A stretch of DNA of 64,000 bases from Chloroflexota bacterium (GTDB taxonomy: Bacteria > Chloroflexota > Limnocylindria > Limnocylindrales > CSP1-4): positions 1 to 64,000 of the forward strand of contig JACPOR010000008.1 of NCBI GenBank assembly GCA_016191425.1. Direction: 5' to 3'. Below, piece by piece: positions 56,801-64,000 of this stretch. The notes below the pieces were generated by a model. That model was given only the letters and a program-made list of their open reading frames with translations, did no database searches and was not told where the DNA came from. The position numbers and the translations under genes are program-made. Numbering within the stretch: the first letter of the stretch is position 1; each line of letters begins with the position of its first letter.

Positions 56801-56896
56801 ACCCAGGCGCTGCCACCGTCCCCTGCCCCCGACGCGGGCGACGAAGATACGTTGGCCCGCCTGCGGGAAGCCAAGCGACGCGCTCGGGGTGGGTAA
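53882..56896 (+). CDS. two-VWA / GATase1-like membrane protein
   Basis: VFVVDLSDSVG; SVVMVDVPRIRMSDRQLAALQVYVRDLGRGLVMVGGPDSFGAGGY; DVALVVVIDKSGSMD; GRSVAWTSDSTGRWA. Confidence 0.92.
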   Translation: MGIRFETPAWLLVLIPILLIIFVPHLAARRRVGVARRRAALAVRTVVVASLVFALAGFQLVLPVDRLATVFVVDLSDSVGPAGRASALAFLRESLAVMPDGDAAGVVAFGKDALVERLPEEIRQIERIRSTPVTAATDVGGALRLASALFPDEMQKRIVLISDGNDTTGRGQQEAALAATRGIQVETRLVGVEQRDEVLVERVQAPSTARLGETIEVAATVVSSVAQSAVVQLYADGQLADTQAVDLLEGSNRLVFDVKPAEAGFHTFRVVVEAARDTFSQNNRADANTIVKGEPRILVLAGNADVAAELVSALTIEGQNVESIVPEALPSNFSGLANYDSVVMVDVPRIRMSDRQLAALQVYVRDLGRGLVMVGGPDSFGAGGYAKTTLEETLPVDMGVRNRQQEPDVALVVVIDKSGSMDACHCNSFGGGQGGGQLQGVRKVDIGKEAILRAAAALTARDELGVVAFDDSAHWVVQTKPLGQISDLQGQIGGINPLGTTNIFAGLDQAVTSLEKATATRRHIILLTDGWSRSGQYDEIIARMKAAGITLSTVGAGGGANPFLEQLATQGGGRFYAAANPAAIPDIFLKETEQVAGQQIVEEPFFPIQTSSSPILRGLTDGFPQLLGYNGTTAKSAAQSVLVTARDDPLLAQWQYGLGRSVAWTSDSTGRWARSWITWPGFSKFFSQLVGWTFPGEEAGGIEASFDVKDGRTTLHVESVQSDGSPRDFYSTSAVLVGPDLKPVETDLDQVAPGVYEKDLGEIGAGAYAVRITQIRPGSPALGRTVGLVAPVAAEYRLLGANEPLLATLRAATNGRVIATPVDPWLHDLRLTSSFTELWPWLLLLALLLWPLDIALRRVSLGRRELADGSAWLARRWRGRGVAAPRTATAAGMLATRDRAGGASARAAILRAHDEAPAPTAAEDTTAPQQAEGTRAQQAEGTRALPPSPAQALPPAPTRALPPSPAQVLPPAPTQALPPSPAPDAGDEDTLARLREAKRRARGG

Positions 56897-57135
56897 CCGA
56901 GGGCGGGTAACCGAGGACGGGAACCGACGGCGGGCAGGCCGGATCCGACCTGCGCGATCCCGCCGCGTCACGGGTTGCCTTCGACGCACGTAGCCGATCA
57001 ACGCGGTGACGTCGCGACGCTGATCTGAGCCACCCCTCGCAGATCAGCGTCGGCCCGTAGTGGGCGGCGTCGCCCGCGGGTCGATCGGCGTCGGCGTGGG
57101 CGAGAATCACGGGCAGTCCGGTCGGTTGATCGGGA

Positions 57136-59244
57136 TCAGCCCGAGCGGCGGGCAACACCCAGAGCGGCGATGGCGCTGACGGCGCCCGGGTCGTCGAGCG
57201 AGGACAGATCGCCCGGGTTTTGTCCCAGGAAGGCCGCTCGAATGACCCGCCGCATCACCTTGCCCGACCTGGTCTTGGGAAGCGCGCGAAGGCAGACGAT
57301 GAGATCGGGTTTCAGCGCCTTCCCCAGCGAATGCACGACCGCCGCCGAGATGTCCGCGCGAAGGCCCGGACCGTCGGCGACGCCCGGCGACAGGACGCAG
57401 AAGACCGCGATGGACTCGCCTTTGATGGCATGGGGAATGCCGATGGCCGCAGCCTCGACCACGGCGGCATGCCCCACGGCGGCGCTTTCCACCTCGGCCG
57501 GTCCAACCCGCTTGCCGGCGACCTTGAGCGTGTCATCGGACCGACCCTGGATGTACCAGTAGCCGGCCTCGTCGACGAGGGCCCAGTCGCCGTGCACCCA
57601 TACGCCAGGGAATCTGGACCAGTATGTCTCCACGTAGCGATGCGGGTCATTCCAGAACCCGCGGGTCATGCCCGGCAACGGCTGTCGAATGACGAGCTCG
57701 CCGACGCGCCCTCGAACTGGTTTCCCGTCGGCGTCCAGCACGTCGGCGGCCACTCCGACGTTCGGGCCGGCGAAGGACATCGGGCGCAGCGGTGTGACGA
57801 GGTTGCCGGCCAGGATCCCGCCGGAGACCTCGGTGCCGCCGCTGTAGTTGATGATCGGGCAGCGGCTCGTGCCGACCTCACGAAAGAACCACCACCACGG
57901 GTCCGGGTTCCATGGCTCGCCGGTGGAGCCGAGGACGCGCAGGGACGAGCGGTCGTGCGCGCGAACGGGATCGCTGCCGTGCTGCATGAGCGAGCGGATG
58001 ACCGTTGGACTGAGACCAAGATGGGTGACCCAATGGCGCTCGACGATGGACCACAGTCGATCGGGGCCTGGGTAATCGGGAGTGCCTTCGAAGAGCACGA
58101 GACGCGCCCCGAGGATCAGGGCACCGGAGATTGCCCACGGACCCATCATCCAGCCGAGGTCGGTGAACCAGAACAGGCTGTCGCCGGCGCGGAGATCGAA
58201 GCAGTGCGCGAGATCCTGCGCGGCCTTGATCGGAAATCCGCCGTGAACGTGGACCGCGCCCTTTGGTCGGCCGGTGGTCCCGGACGTGTAGATCACCATG
58301 TACGGGGCTTCTGGGTCCGTCTCGGGACGCTGAGGGAAGGCCCGGCCGGTCGCATGGGAAGTCGGCCCGGTCGCGTGCGAAGCGGGCCGGGTCGCGTGCG
58401 AAGCTGGCCGCGTGGCCGGCGGACCGGGCCCGGTGGCCTGCGAGCCGGACCCCTCCACGCCGTCCATCGCGTCCCACCAGCGGTCCCGTTCGGGGTCCCA
58501 CGGAAGTGCGGGCCGGAGTGCACCGAGCCGGCGAACCACGATGATGCGGCGGACGGACGGGGCCAGGGCGACGGCCTCGTCCGCCGTCTCCTTGAGCGGG
58601 ACGGCGGCCCCGCGGCGGAGGAACCCGTCGGCCGTGACGAGCAGCGATGCCCCGCAGTCGTTGAGGCGGGCCGCGACGGCCGCCGCACCGTACCCCGAGA
58701 AGATCGGCGTGAAGATGGCCTGCAGGAGACCGAGGGCCAGGACTGCGATCGCGGTCTCGGGGATCATCGGCAGGAGGATCCCGACTCGATCACCCGGCCC
58801 GATTCCCTCGGCCGCAAGCATCGCGGCGGCACGCTCAACGGCCTCGCGCAGCTGCCGGGCGGTGAACCGACGGACCGTGCCGTCCTCCCCTTCCCAGACG
58901 AGGGCCTCGGCACCGGGTTCGCGTTCCGCACGCGGGTCGATCGCCGCGGCGGCGTGGTTGAAGGCACCGCCGACCCACCAGGGCGACCACTCCGGGCCGC
59001 CGGCCAAGTCGAGGGTCTGCCGCGGCCGCCGCTGCCACGGGAGTGCGAGGTCATCGGCGGCGGCACCCCAGAACCAGGCGGGATCCGTTGCGGCCCGGGT
59101 CTGGACCGCCGTCAGGTCGGGCAGACCCGTGGCCGCCACGAACCGGGCAAGACGCGATCCCGCAAGCTCCACGGGACCGGGACGCCAGGCAGCGTCGGGA
59201 ACGTCCTGTCCGAAGGTCGGCCAGGTCGGGTCGGGGTCGGGCAC
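57136..59244 (-). CDS. acetoacetyl-/acyl-CoA synthetase (AMP-forming)
   Basis: YMVIYTSGTTGRPKGAVHVHGGFPIKAAQDLAHCFDL; GRSDDTLKVAGKRVGPAEVE; KTRSGKVMRRVIR. Confidence 0.93.
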   Translation of the reverse strand: MPDPDPTWPTFGQDVPDAAWRPGPVELAGSRLARFVAATGLPDLTAVQTRAATDPAWFWGAAADDLALPWQRRPRQTLDLAGGPEWSPWWVGGAFNHAAAAIDPRAEREPGAEALVWEGEDGTVRRFTARQLREAVERAAAMLAAEGIGPGDRVGILLPMIPETAIAVLALGLLQAIFTPIFSGYGAAAVAARLNDCGASLLVTADGFLRRGAAVPLKETADEAVALAPSVRRIIVVRRLGALRPALPWDPERDRWWDAMDGVEGSGSQATGPGPPATRPASHATRPASHATGPTSHATGRAFPQRPETDPEAPYMVIYTSGTTGRPKGAVHVHGGFPIKAAQDLAHCFDLRAGDSLFWFTDLGWMMGPWAISGALILGARLVLFEGTPDYPGPDRLWSIVERHWVTHLGLSPTVIRSLMQHGSDPVRAHDRSSLRVLGSTGEPWNPDPWWWFFREVGTSRCPIINYSGGTEVSGGILAGNLVTPLRPMSFAGPNVGVAADVLDADGKPVRGRVGELVIRQPLPGMTRGFWNDPHRYVETYWSRFPGVWVHGDWALVDEAGYWYIQGRSDDTLKVAGKRVGPAEVESAAVGHAAVVEAAAIGIPHAIKGESIAVFCVLSPGVADGPGLRADISAAVVHSLGKALKPDLIVCLRALPKTRSGKVMRRVIRAAFLGQNPGDLSSLDDPGAVSAIAALGVARRSG
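58348..58452. repeat. in-frame 21-bp degenerate tandem repeat x5 inside the CoA ligase
   Basis: ggtcgcgtgcgaagcgggccg-like units; protein ...ATRPASHATRPASHATGPTSHATG... Confidence 0.85.
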
Positions 59245-59311
59245 GGCATCGATGCTAGCAGCAACGACCCCCGTTCCGGCGCCGAACGTCCCGGTCGGAT
59301 AGCCTCCCTCC

Positions 59312-59776
59312 ATGCACCGCTCGAGCCGCCGGTTCGTCGCCTTCGTGAGCGTTGCCGCCGTCCTGCTGGCCGGCTGCAGCGCGATCCTGCAGGGTTCTCC
59401 GGAGCCGACCCCGATGGACTTTCCGAGCCTGGCTGGCGAGCTCGCAACTCGAGGCATCGCGCTCGATCGGATCACCTCGGGCGACGATGGCTGCCGTGAC
59501 AGCACCCTGACAGCCACCGCGATCGGGTTCGATGCGAGTGGGCTCGGCCTGACGACCCCGGCGCGCCTGCGGATCTACATCTTCCGGAACGGTGAGACCT
59601 ACGATCGCCGGCGCCCCGATGTCGATCGCTGCGTCGCGGCCTGGGCTCAGGATCCCGCGACCGTCGAGTTCGTCGACTCGCGACCGTTCGTCCTGGCCGG
59701 GCAGGGTCCATGGCCGGCCGCCTTCAAGACGGCGGTCCGTGGGGCCCTCACCGCGGCGGCGGGCAACGGAGGCTGA
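59312..59776 (+). CDS. small lipoprotein
   Basis: FVAFVSVAAVLLAGCSAILQGSPEP lipobox. Confidence 0.75.
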   Translation: MHRSSRRFVAFVSVAAVLLAGCSAILQGSPEPTPMDFPSLAGELATRGIALDRITSGDDGCRDSTLTATAIGFDASGLGLTTPARLRIYIFRNGETYDRRRPDVDRCVAAWAQDPATVEFVDSRPFVLAGQGPWPAAFKTAVRGALTAAAGNGG

Positions 59777-59818
59777 CCAGGTGCTCGGCGATGCCCGTCC
59801 CCGCGCTGCCGCGGTCGG

Positions 59819-60985
59819 TCAGAGAATTCGCAGCCCGAGGATCCGTCGCGCAATGACCAGCCGCTGCACCTGGCTGGTCCCCTCTCCGATCTCGGTGAGC
59901 TTCGCGTCGCGCAGGAAGCGTTCGACCGGGTAGTCGGTGACGTAGCCGTACCCGCCGTGAACCTGGATTGCGGCGTTGGTCGCCCGGCTCGACACTTCGG
60001 ACGCGAACAGCTTCGCCTCGGCAGCCGCAAGGCTGAAGTCGCGGCCCTGATCCTTGAGCCAGGCGGCCTTCCATACCAGGGCCCGGGCGGCCTCGATTTC
60101 CGTTGCCATGTCCGCGATCATGAACGCCACGCCCTGGAACGAGCCGATCGGTCGCCCGAACTGTTCCCGGGTCTGGGCGTAGGGCACGGCCGCGTCGAGC
60201 GCCGCCTGGGCAAGGCCGACGGCCATGGCGCCGATGCTGATCCGGCCACCGTCAAGGATCTTCAGGAACGTCCGGAACCCCTCGCCCTGGGCACCGAGCA
60301 TGTTCGAGGCGGGGATGCGACAGCCGTCGAAGAAGAGCTCTCCGGTCGCCGAGGCATGGAGCCCGAGCTTGTCCTCGAGTCGCCCGACGCGGAAGCCCTG
60401 GGTCTCGGCCGGCACAATGAACGCCGTGATCTCGGCCGAGCCATCGCCCTTCGAGCCCGTTCGAGCCGTGACGATGTAGGTACCCGCCTGACCGGCGTTG
60501 GTGATGAACCGCTTGCCCCCGTCGATGATCCAGGTGCCACCGTCAGGCCCGTCCTCGTGGCGCGCCGCTGTTCGGGTCCCACCGGCGTCCGAGCCGGCTC
60601 CGGGCTCGGTCAGCCCGTAGCCGCCGAGCACCCGACCACTCGCCATCGGCACCAGGAACGCCTGCTGCTGTTCGTGTGTACCGGCGAGATGCAGCGGACC
60701 GCAGCCGAGGGACGTGTGGGCCGCGACGATCAGGCCCAGCGACCCCCAGACGCGACTGATCTCCTCGACCGCGATCGCATAGGCCAGCGTGTCCAGGCCA
60801 GCGCCGCCCTCGTCCTCCGGGATCGGGATGCCGAGCCAGCCCATCTCTCCGAGTCGGCGCACGATCTCGACCGGGAAGCGACGCTCCCGTTCATGGTCGT
60901 CGATCACCCGAGCGACCTCGCGTTCCATGAACTCGCGGATCGTCGATCGAAGCAGTTCGTGCTCCGGCGAGAGATCAAGGTCCAT
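59819..60985 (-). CDS. acyl-CoA dehydrogenase
   Basis: GGYGLTEPGAGSDAGGTRTAAR; AAIQVHGGYGYVTDYPVERFLRDAKLTEIGEGTSQVQRLVIAR. Confidence 0.95.
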   Translation of the reverse strand: MDLDLSPEHELLRSTIREFMEREVARVIDDHERERRFPVEIVRRLGEMGWLGIPIPEDEGGAGLDTLAYAIAVEEISRVWGSLGLIVAAHTSLGCGPLHLAGTHEQQQAFLVPMASGRVLGGYGLTEPGAGSDAGGTRTAARHEDGPDGGTWIIDGGKRFITNAGQAGTYIVTARTGSKGDGSAEITAFIVPAETQGFRVGRLEDKLGLHASATGELFFDGCRIPASNMLGAQGEGFRTFLKILDGGRISIGAMAVGLAQAALDAAVPYAQTREQFGRPIGSFQGVAFMIADMATEIEAARALVWKAAWLKDQGRDFSLAAAEAKLFASEVSSRATNAAIQVHGGYGYVTDYPVERFLRDAKLTEIGEGTSQVQRLVIARRILGLRIL

Positions 60986-61053
60986 GAACGGAGCGTAGCA
61001 TCCACGACCCGTTCGGCACCGCGCGGGTCCTGTCTTTCCGCTAGCCTCTCGCC

Positions 61054-61854
61054 ATGCCCGAGCGCGCGCAGCAGGCCGGCTCCGAGTTGCCCGAGACGGT
61101 GGCCGGCTCCGAGCGCGCGCAGCAGGCCGGCTCCGAGTTGCCCGAGACGGTGGCCGTCTCCACGTTCGGCCACGCCCCGACCAACGGCGCCCCGACCGTC
61201 ATCCCTTCCCCTTCCTCGCTCCGCCGCGCCATCCTGGTCAACCTCCGCCAACGGGGCCCGATGTCACCCGACGCACTCGCGACCCACCTCGGCGCCAGCA
61301 GGACGGGGGTCCTGCAGCAACTCCATGCCCTGGAAGAGGGCGGGCTGGTCAGCCACCAGTTGGAGCGACACGGTGTCGGACGGCCACGGCATCGGTACGA
61401 CGTCACTCCCGATGCGCAGGACCTCTTCCCGATGGACTACGACGGCTTCGCGCTCGGGCTCATCGAGGCGATCTCGGCCGTCGGCGGCGAAGAGCTCCTC
61501 GACGAGGTCCTGGCGGCACGGCGGCGTCAACTCGGAAACCGGATCCGGGAGCGGCTCGTCGAGCGACTCGCGGCGGACGCCCCCCTTGCCGATCGGGTCC
61601 GGGAACTTGCCGTCGTCCAGGATGCGGCCGGCTACCTTGCCGAGGCAATCATCGGACCGGATGGGACGATCCGTATTCGGGAACACAACTGCGCGATCTA
61701 CCACGTTTCGCGCGAGGTGAACCTCTGCTGCGAAGCCGAGCTGGCGCTGTTCCGGTATGTCTGTGGAACCAACGTCGAGCGCGAGACCCACATCGCGGCC
61801 GGCGATCGCTCCTGCACGTTCCGGTTCGGCCAGCCCACGAACCGGCCGGACTAG
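61054..61854 (+). CDS. SufR-like winged-helix regulator with C-terminal Cys-rich (Fe-S?) motif
   Basis: LRRAILVNLRQRGPMSPDALATHLGASRTGVLQQLHALEEGGLVSHQLERHGVGRPRHRYDVT; HNCAIYHVSREVNLCCEAELALFRYVCGTNVERETHIAAGDRSCTFRF. Confidence 0.88.
   Translation: MPERAQQAGSELPETVAGSERAQQAGSELPETVAVSTFGHAPTNGAPTVIPSPSSLRRAILVNLRQRGPMSPDALATHLGASRTGVLQQLHALEEGGLVSHQLERHGVGRPRHRYDVTPDAQDLFPMDYDGFALGLIEAISAVGGEELLDEVLAARRRQLGNRIRERLVERLAADAPLADRVRELAVVQDAAGYLAEAIIGPDGTIRIREHNCAIYHVSREVNLCCEAELALFRYVCGTNVERETHIAAGDRSCTFRFGQPTNRPD
61060..61156. repeat. 51-bp in-frame tandem duplication at the regulator N-terminus
   Basis: gagcgcgcgcagcaggccggctccgagttgcccgagacggtggccg at 61060 and 61111. Confidence 0.95.
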
Positions 61855-62906
61855 GCTTCTTCGCGCTCCACGGCCACGCGAGTCGCCGGCCGGCGGCTCG
61901 GCACCGGGATGTCCGAGACATTCGGCACGAACGACGCCGCCATCGCCGTCGCCGCGGCGTGCTCCTGTTCCTCGACGGACAGGATGCCGAGGCGCCCCAG
62001 CGTCGCGAGCTCGTCGCGGATGTAGGTCTTGAGCATCTCGGGACCATCGGTCGAGATGGTGAACCGGACGTCGTTCCGCCGGAACGTGTCGAAGATCCAG
62101 CGGAGCTCTTCCCAACCGGACACGACCCTGGTATTGAGGTTGGAGGTGGGACAGATCTCGAGGACGATGCCGCGCTCGCGGATCATGGCCATCGCGCGGG
62201 GATCGTAGGCGGCCTTGACGCCGTGACCGATCCGGTCCGGCTCGAGGAGCTCCACGACGCGGGCGACTTCGTCCACCGGGCCCGACTCTCCCGTGTGGAT
62301 CGTGATGCCCAGGCCGTACTGGCGGGCGCGGCGCATGAGCTTTCGGTAGTCGGCGACGCGGAAGGTGGACGACTCCGGCCCGGCGATGTCGAGCCCGACG
62401 ACCCCGCGATCCCGCCACAGGATGGCCTTCTCCGCGATGATCTCATTGAGCTGGTAGGGAAACGCCCGATCGAGGCAGAAGATCAGGCCGGGCTTGACCG
62501 GGTACTCCAGCCGGGCACGATCCATGCCCCGGACGGCAGCCGCGATGATGTGGTCGAGGTCCTGCTCGCCGCCCCGATTTCGCTTCATCGGGTTGAACCG
62601 AAGCTCCATCGTGGTGATGTTGTTCTTGCGATAGGCCCCGCCGACGACTTCGTAGACGCTCCGCTCCACGGCTAGTGGGGAACTCTGGATGAGCTCGGTC
62701 CAGTGGAACAGCTGGAGGTACGTTTCGAATGATTTGGCGGCCCGGGTGTTGACCGTGATCAGCTCGCGGAAACCCCAATAGTCCTTCGTCGGGAGCTTGA
62801 TGCCCTGTGAGTGGGCGATGCCCCACATGATCGAGGGCGTGACGGCCGCGCCGAGATGGCAGTGGAGTTCGGCAAGCGGGACGGAGCGGGAGAGCTGGCG
62901 GGCCAT
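61851..62906 (-). CDS. adenosine deaminase family protein
   Basis: PLAELHCHLGAAVTPSIMW; GITIHTGESGPVDEVARVVELLEPDRIGHGVKA; ISTDGPEML. Confidence 0.93.
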   Translation of the reverse strand: MARQLSRSVPLAELHCHLGAAVTPSIMWGIAHSQGIKLPTKDYWGFRELITVNTRAAKSFETYLQLFHWTELIQSSPLAVERSVYEVVGGAYRKNNITTMELRFNPMKRNRGGEQDLDHIIAAAVRGMDRARLEYPVKPGLIFCLDRAFPYQLNEIIAEKAILWRDRGVVGLDIAGPESSTFRVADYRKLMRRARQYGLGITIHTGESGPVDEVARVVELLEPDRIGHGVKAAYDPRAMAMIRERGIVLEICPTSNLNTRVVSGWEELRWIFDTFRRNDVRFTISTDGPEMLKTYIRDELATLGRLGILSVEEQEHAAATAMAASFVPNVSDIPVPSRRPATRVAVEREEA

Positions 62907-62936
62907 CAGGACCGAGGATACGCGCTCAACTGACCG

Positions 62937-63998
62937 TCATCCGGCCAGAGGAACGACTCGACCCTCGGAATCGAGGGTTGCCTGGCGGCGGCGCATGGCC
63001 CTGAGCTCGGCGCCCGGAACCTGGTCGCGAGCGTGGTAGCTGGACCGGACCAGCGGACCGGACTCGACGTGCTTGAAGCCCAGAGCGAGGGCCTCGACCT
63101 TCATGGCCGCGAACTCATCGGGGTGGTAGTAGCGCTCGAGGGGCAGGTGCCTCATCGACGGTCGGAGGTATTGCCCGATGGTCAGGATGTCGCAGTCGAC
63201 CTCGCGCAGGGCGACGAATGCCTCGGTCATCTCCTCGCGCGACTCGCCCAGTCCGACCATCAGCGAACTCTTGGTGTGAACGTCGTGACCGTACTCGGCG
63301 GCATAGACCTTGGCACGCTCCAGGACGCCGAGCGTCCGATCCCAACGGGCGCGCTTTCGGACAGGTTTCTGAAGGCGTTTCACGGTCTCCAGGTTGTGAT
63401 TGAGGATGTCGGGACCGGCTTCCATGACCGTCCGCAGGGGTGCTTCCTCCCCGTTGAAGTCCGGAATCAGGACCTCGACGCCCATCCCCGGCACGCGGCC
63501 GCGCAGCTCGCGGATCGTCTCGGCGAAGACGTGCGCACCACCGTCGGGCATGTCGTCGCGGGCCACCGACGTCACCACGACGTGCTCCAGTCCGAGGTTC
63601 TCGAGCGCGTCGGCGACACGCCGCGGCTCGTCGTCGTCGAACCAGGTGGGCTTGCCGGTCTTGATATTGCAGAAGCCGCAGGCCCGGGTGCAGGTGTCGC
63701 CGAGGATCATGATCGTGGCGGTGCGCTGGTCCCAGCACTCCCCGACGTTCGGGCAATGGGCTTCCTCGCAGACCGTGTTGAGATTAAGGCCGCGGAGGAG
63801 CCGCTTGAGATCCTGGTAGTTCTCGCCCGATGGCATTCGTGCCTTGATCCAGTCGGGGTGCCGCCGCAGCGGCATCGATCCGTCGACTGGCTCGAGTCCG
63901 AAGGGGCCGCCGCCGCCCATCGCTATCGAAAGCGACGCCGCGGGGGCATGCCCGTGCCCGGCGTCGGGCGGCTGGAACATCGGAAGCTCGCGAGCCAT
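62937..63998 (-). CDS. lipA: lipoyl synthase
   Basis: NTVCEEAHCPNVGECWDQRTATIMILGDTCTRACGFCNIKTGKP; ILTIGQYLRPSMRHLPLERYYHPDEF. Confidence 0.97.
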   Translation of the reverse strand: MARELPMFQPPDAGHGHAPAASLSIAMGGGGPFGLEPVDGSMPLRRHPDWIKARMPSGENYQDLKRLLRGLNLNTVCEEAHCPNVGECWDQRTATIMILGDTCTRACGFCNIKTGKPTWFDDDEPRRVADALENLGLEHVVVTSVARDDMPDGGAHVFAETIRELRGRVPGMGVEVLIPDFNGEEAPLRTVMEAGPDILNHNLETVKRLQKPVRKRARWDRTLGVLERAKVYAAEYGHDVHTKSSLMVGLGESREEMTEAFVALREVDCDILTIGQYLRPSMRHLPLERYYHPDEFAAMKVEALALGFKHVESGPLVRSSYHARDQVPGAELRAMRRRQATLDSEGRVVPLAG

Positions 63999-64000
63999 TG

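Noticed and set aside
57220-59499. 759-aa plus-strand ORF opposite the CoA ligase
   Set aside because: Antisense ORF lacking any motif; ligase motifs on the minus strand are unambiguous

Overview
High-GC bacterial chromosomal window (codon usage and gene content resemble Chloroflexota/Actinobacteriota; inference only). It is mostly single-copy metabolic genes with tight 1-4 nt overlaps. No rRNA, CRISPR array, prophage or transposase was seen. Main blocks: (1) 1-3278(-), a B12 acyl-CoA mutase small subunit / MeaB GTPase / 3-hydroxyacyl-CoA DH / acyl-CoA DH operon, with the matching mutase large subunit at 10842-12617(-). The large subunit carries Phe/Gln at the two substrate-determining positions, which predicts isobutyryl-CoA rather than methylmalonyl-CoA mutase. 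(2) 3279-4540, an HTH gene with a nuclease-like C-terminal half, surrounded by same-oriented copies of GGTCGA-N4-TCGACC-ATCCG. (3) 18597-20669, an F420/LLM oxidoreductase fused to a MenA/UbiA-type prenyltransferase. (4) 21374-22824, a sigma factor overlapping a domain-permuted Ada-like protein (MGMT first, Ada Zn-finger second, no AraC). (5) 27674-30027, a hydroxylysine-kinase-like / class-III phospho-lyase pair. (6) 32501-34656, a DUF1611 / dipeptide epimerase pair. (7) 34854-35538, a Phd/VapC toxin-antitoxin with a palindrome over the start codon. (8) 35667-39255, a LuxR/AAA regulator apparently missing its Walker-B segment, divergent from TusA-like and DsrE-like genes. (9) 43007-56896, an 8-gene ABC / MoxR / DUF58 / VWA operon. 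(10) 57136-63998, CoA ligase, acyl-CoA DH, SufR-like regulator, adenosine deaminase and LipA. The best candidates for something undescribed are the HTH/palindrome locus with the adjacent mutase operon, and the sigma/permuted-Ada pair.
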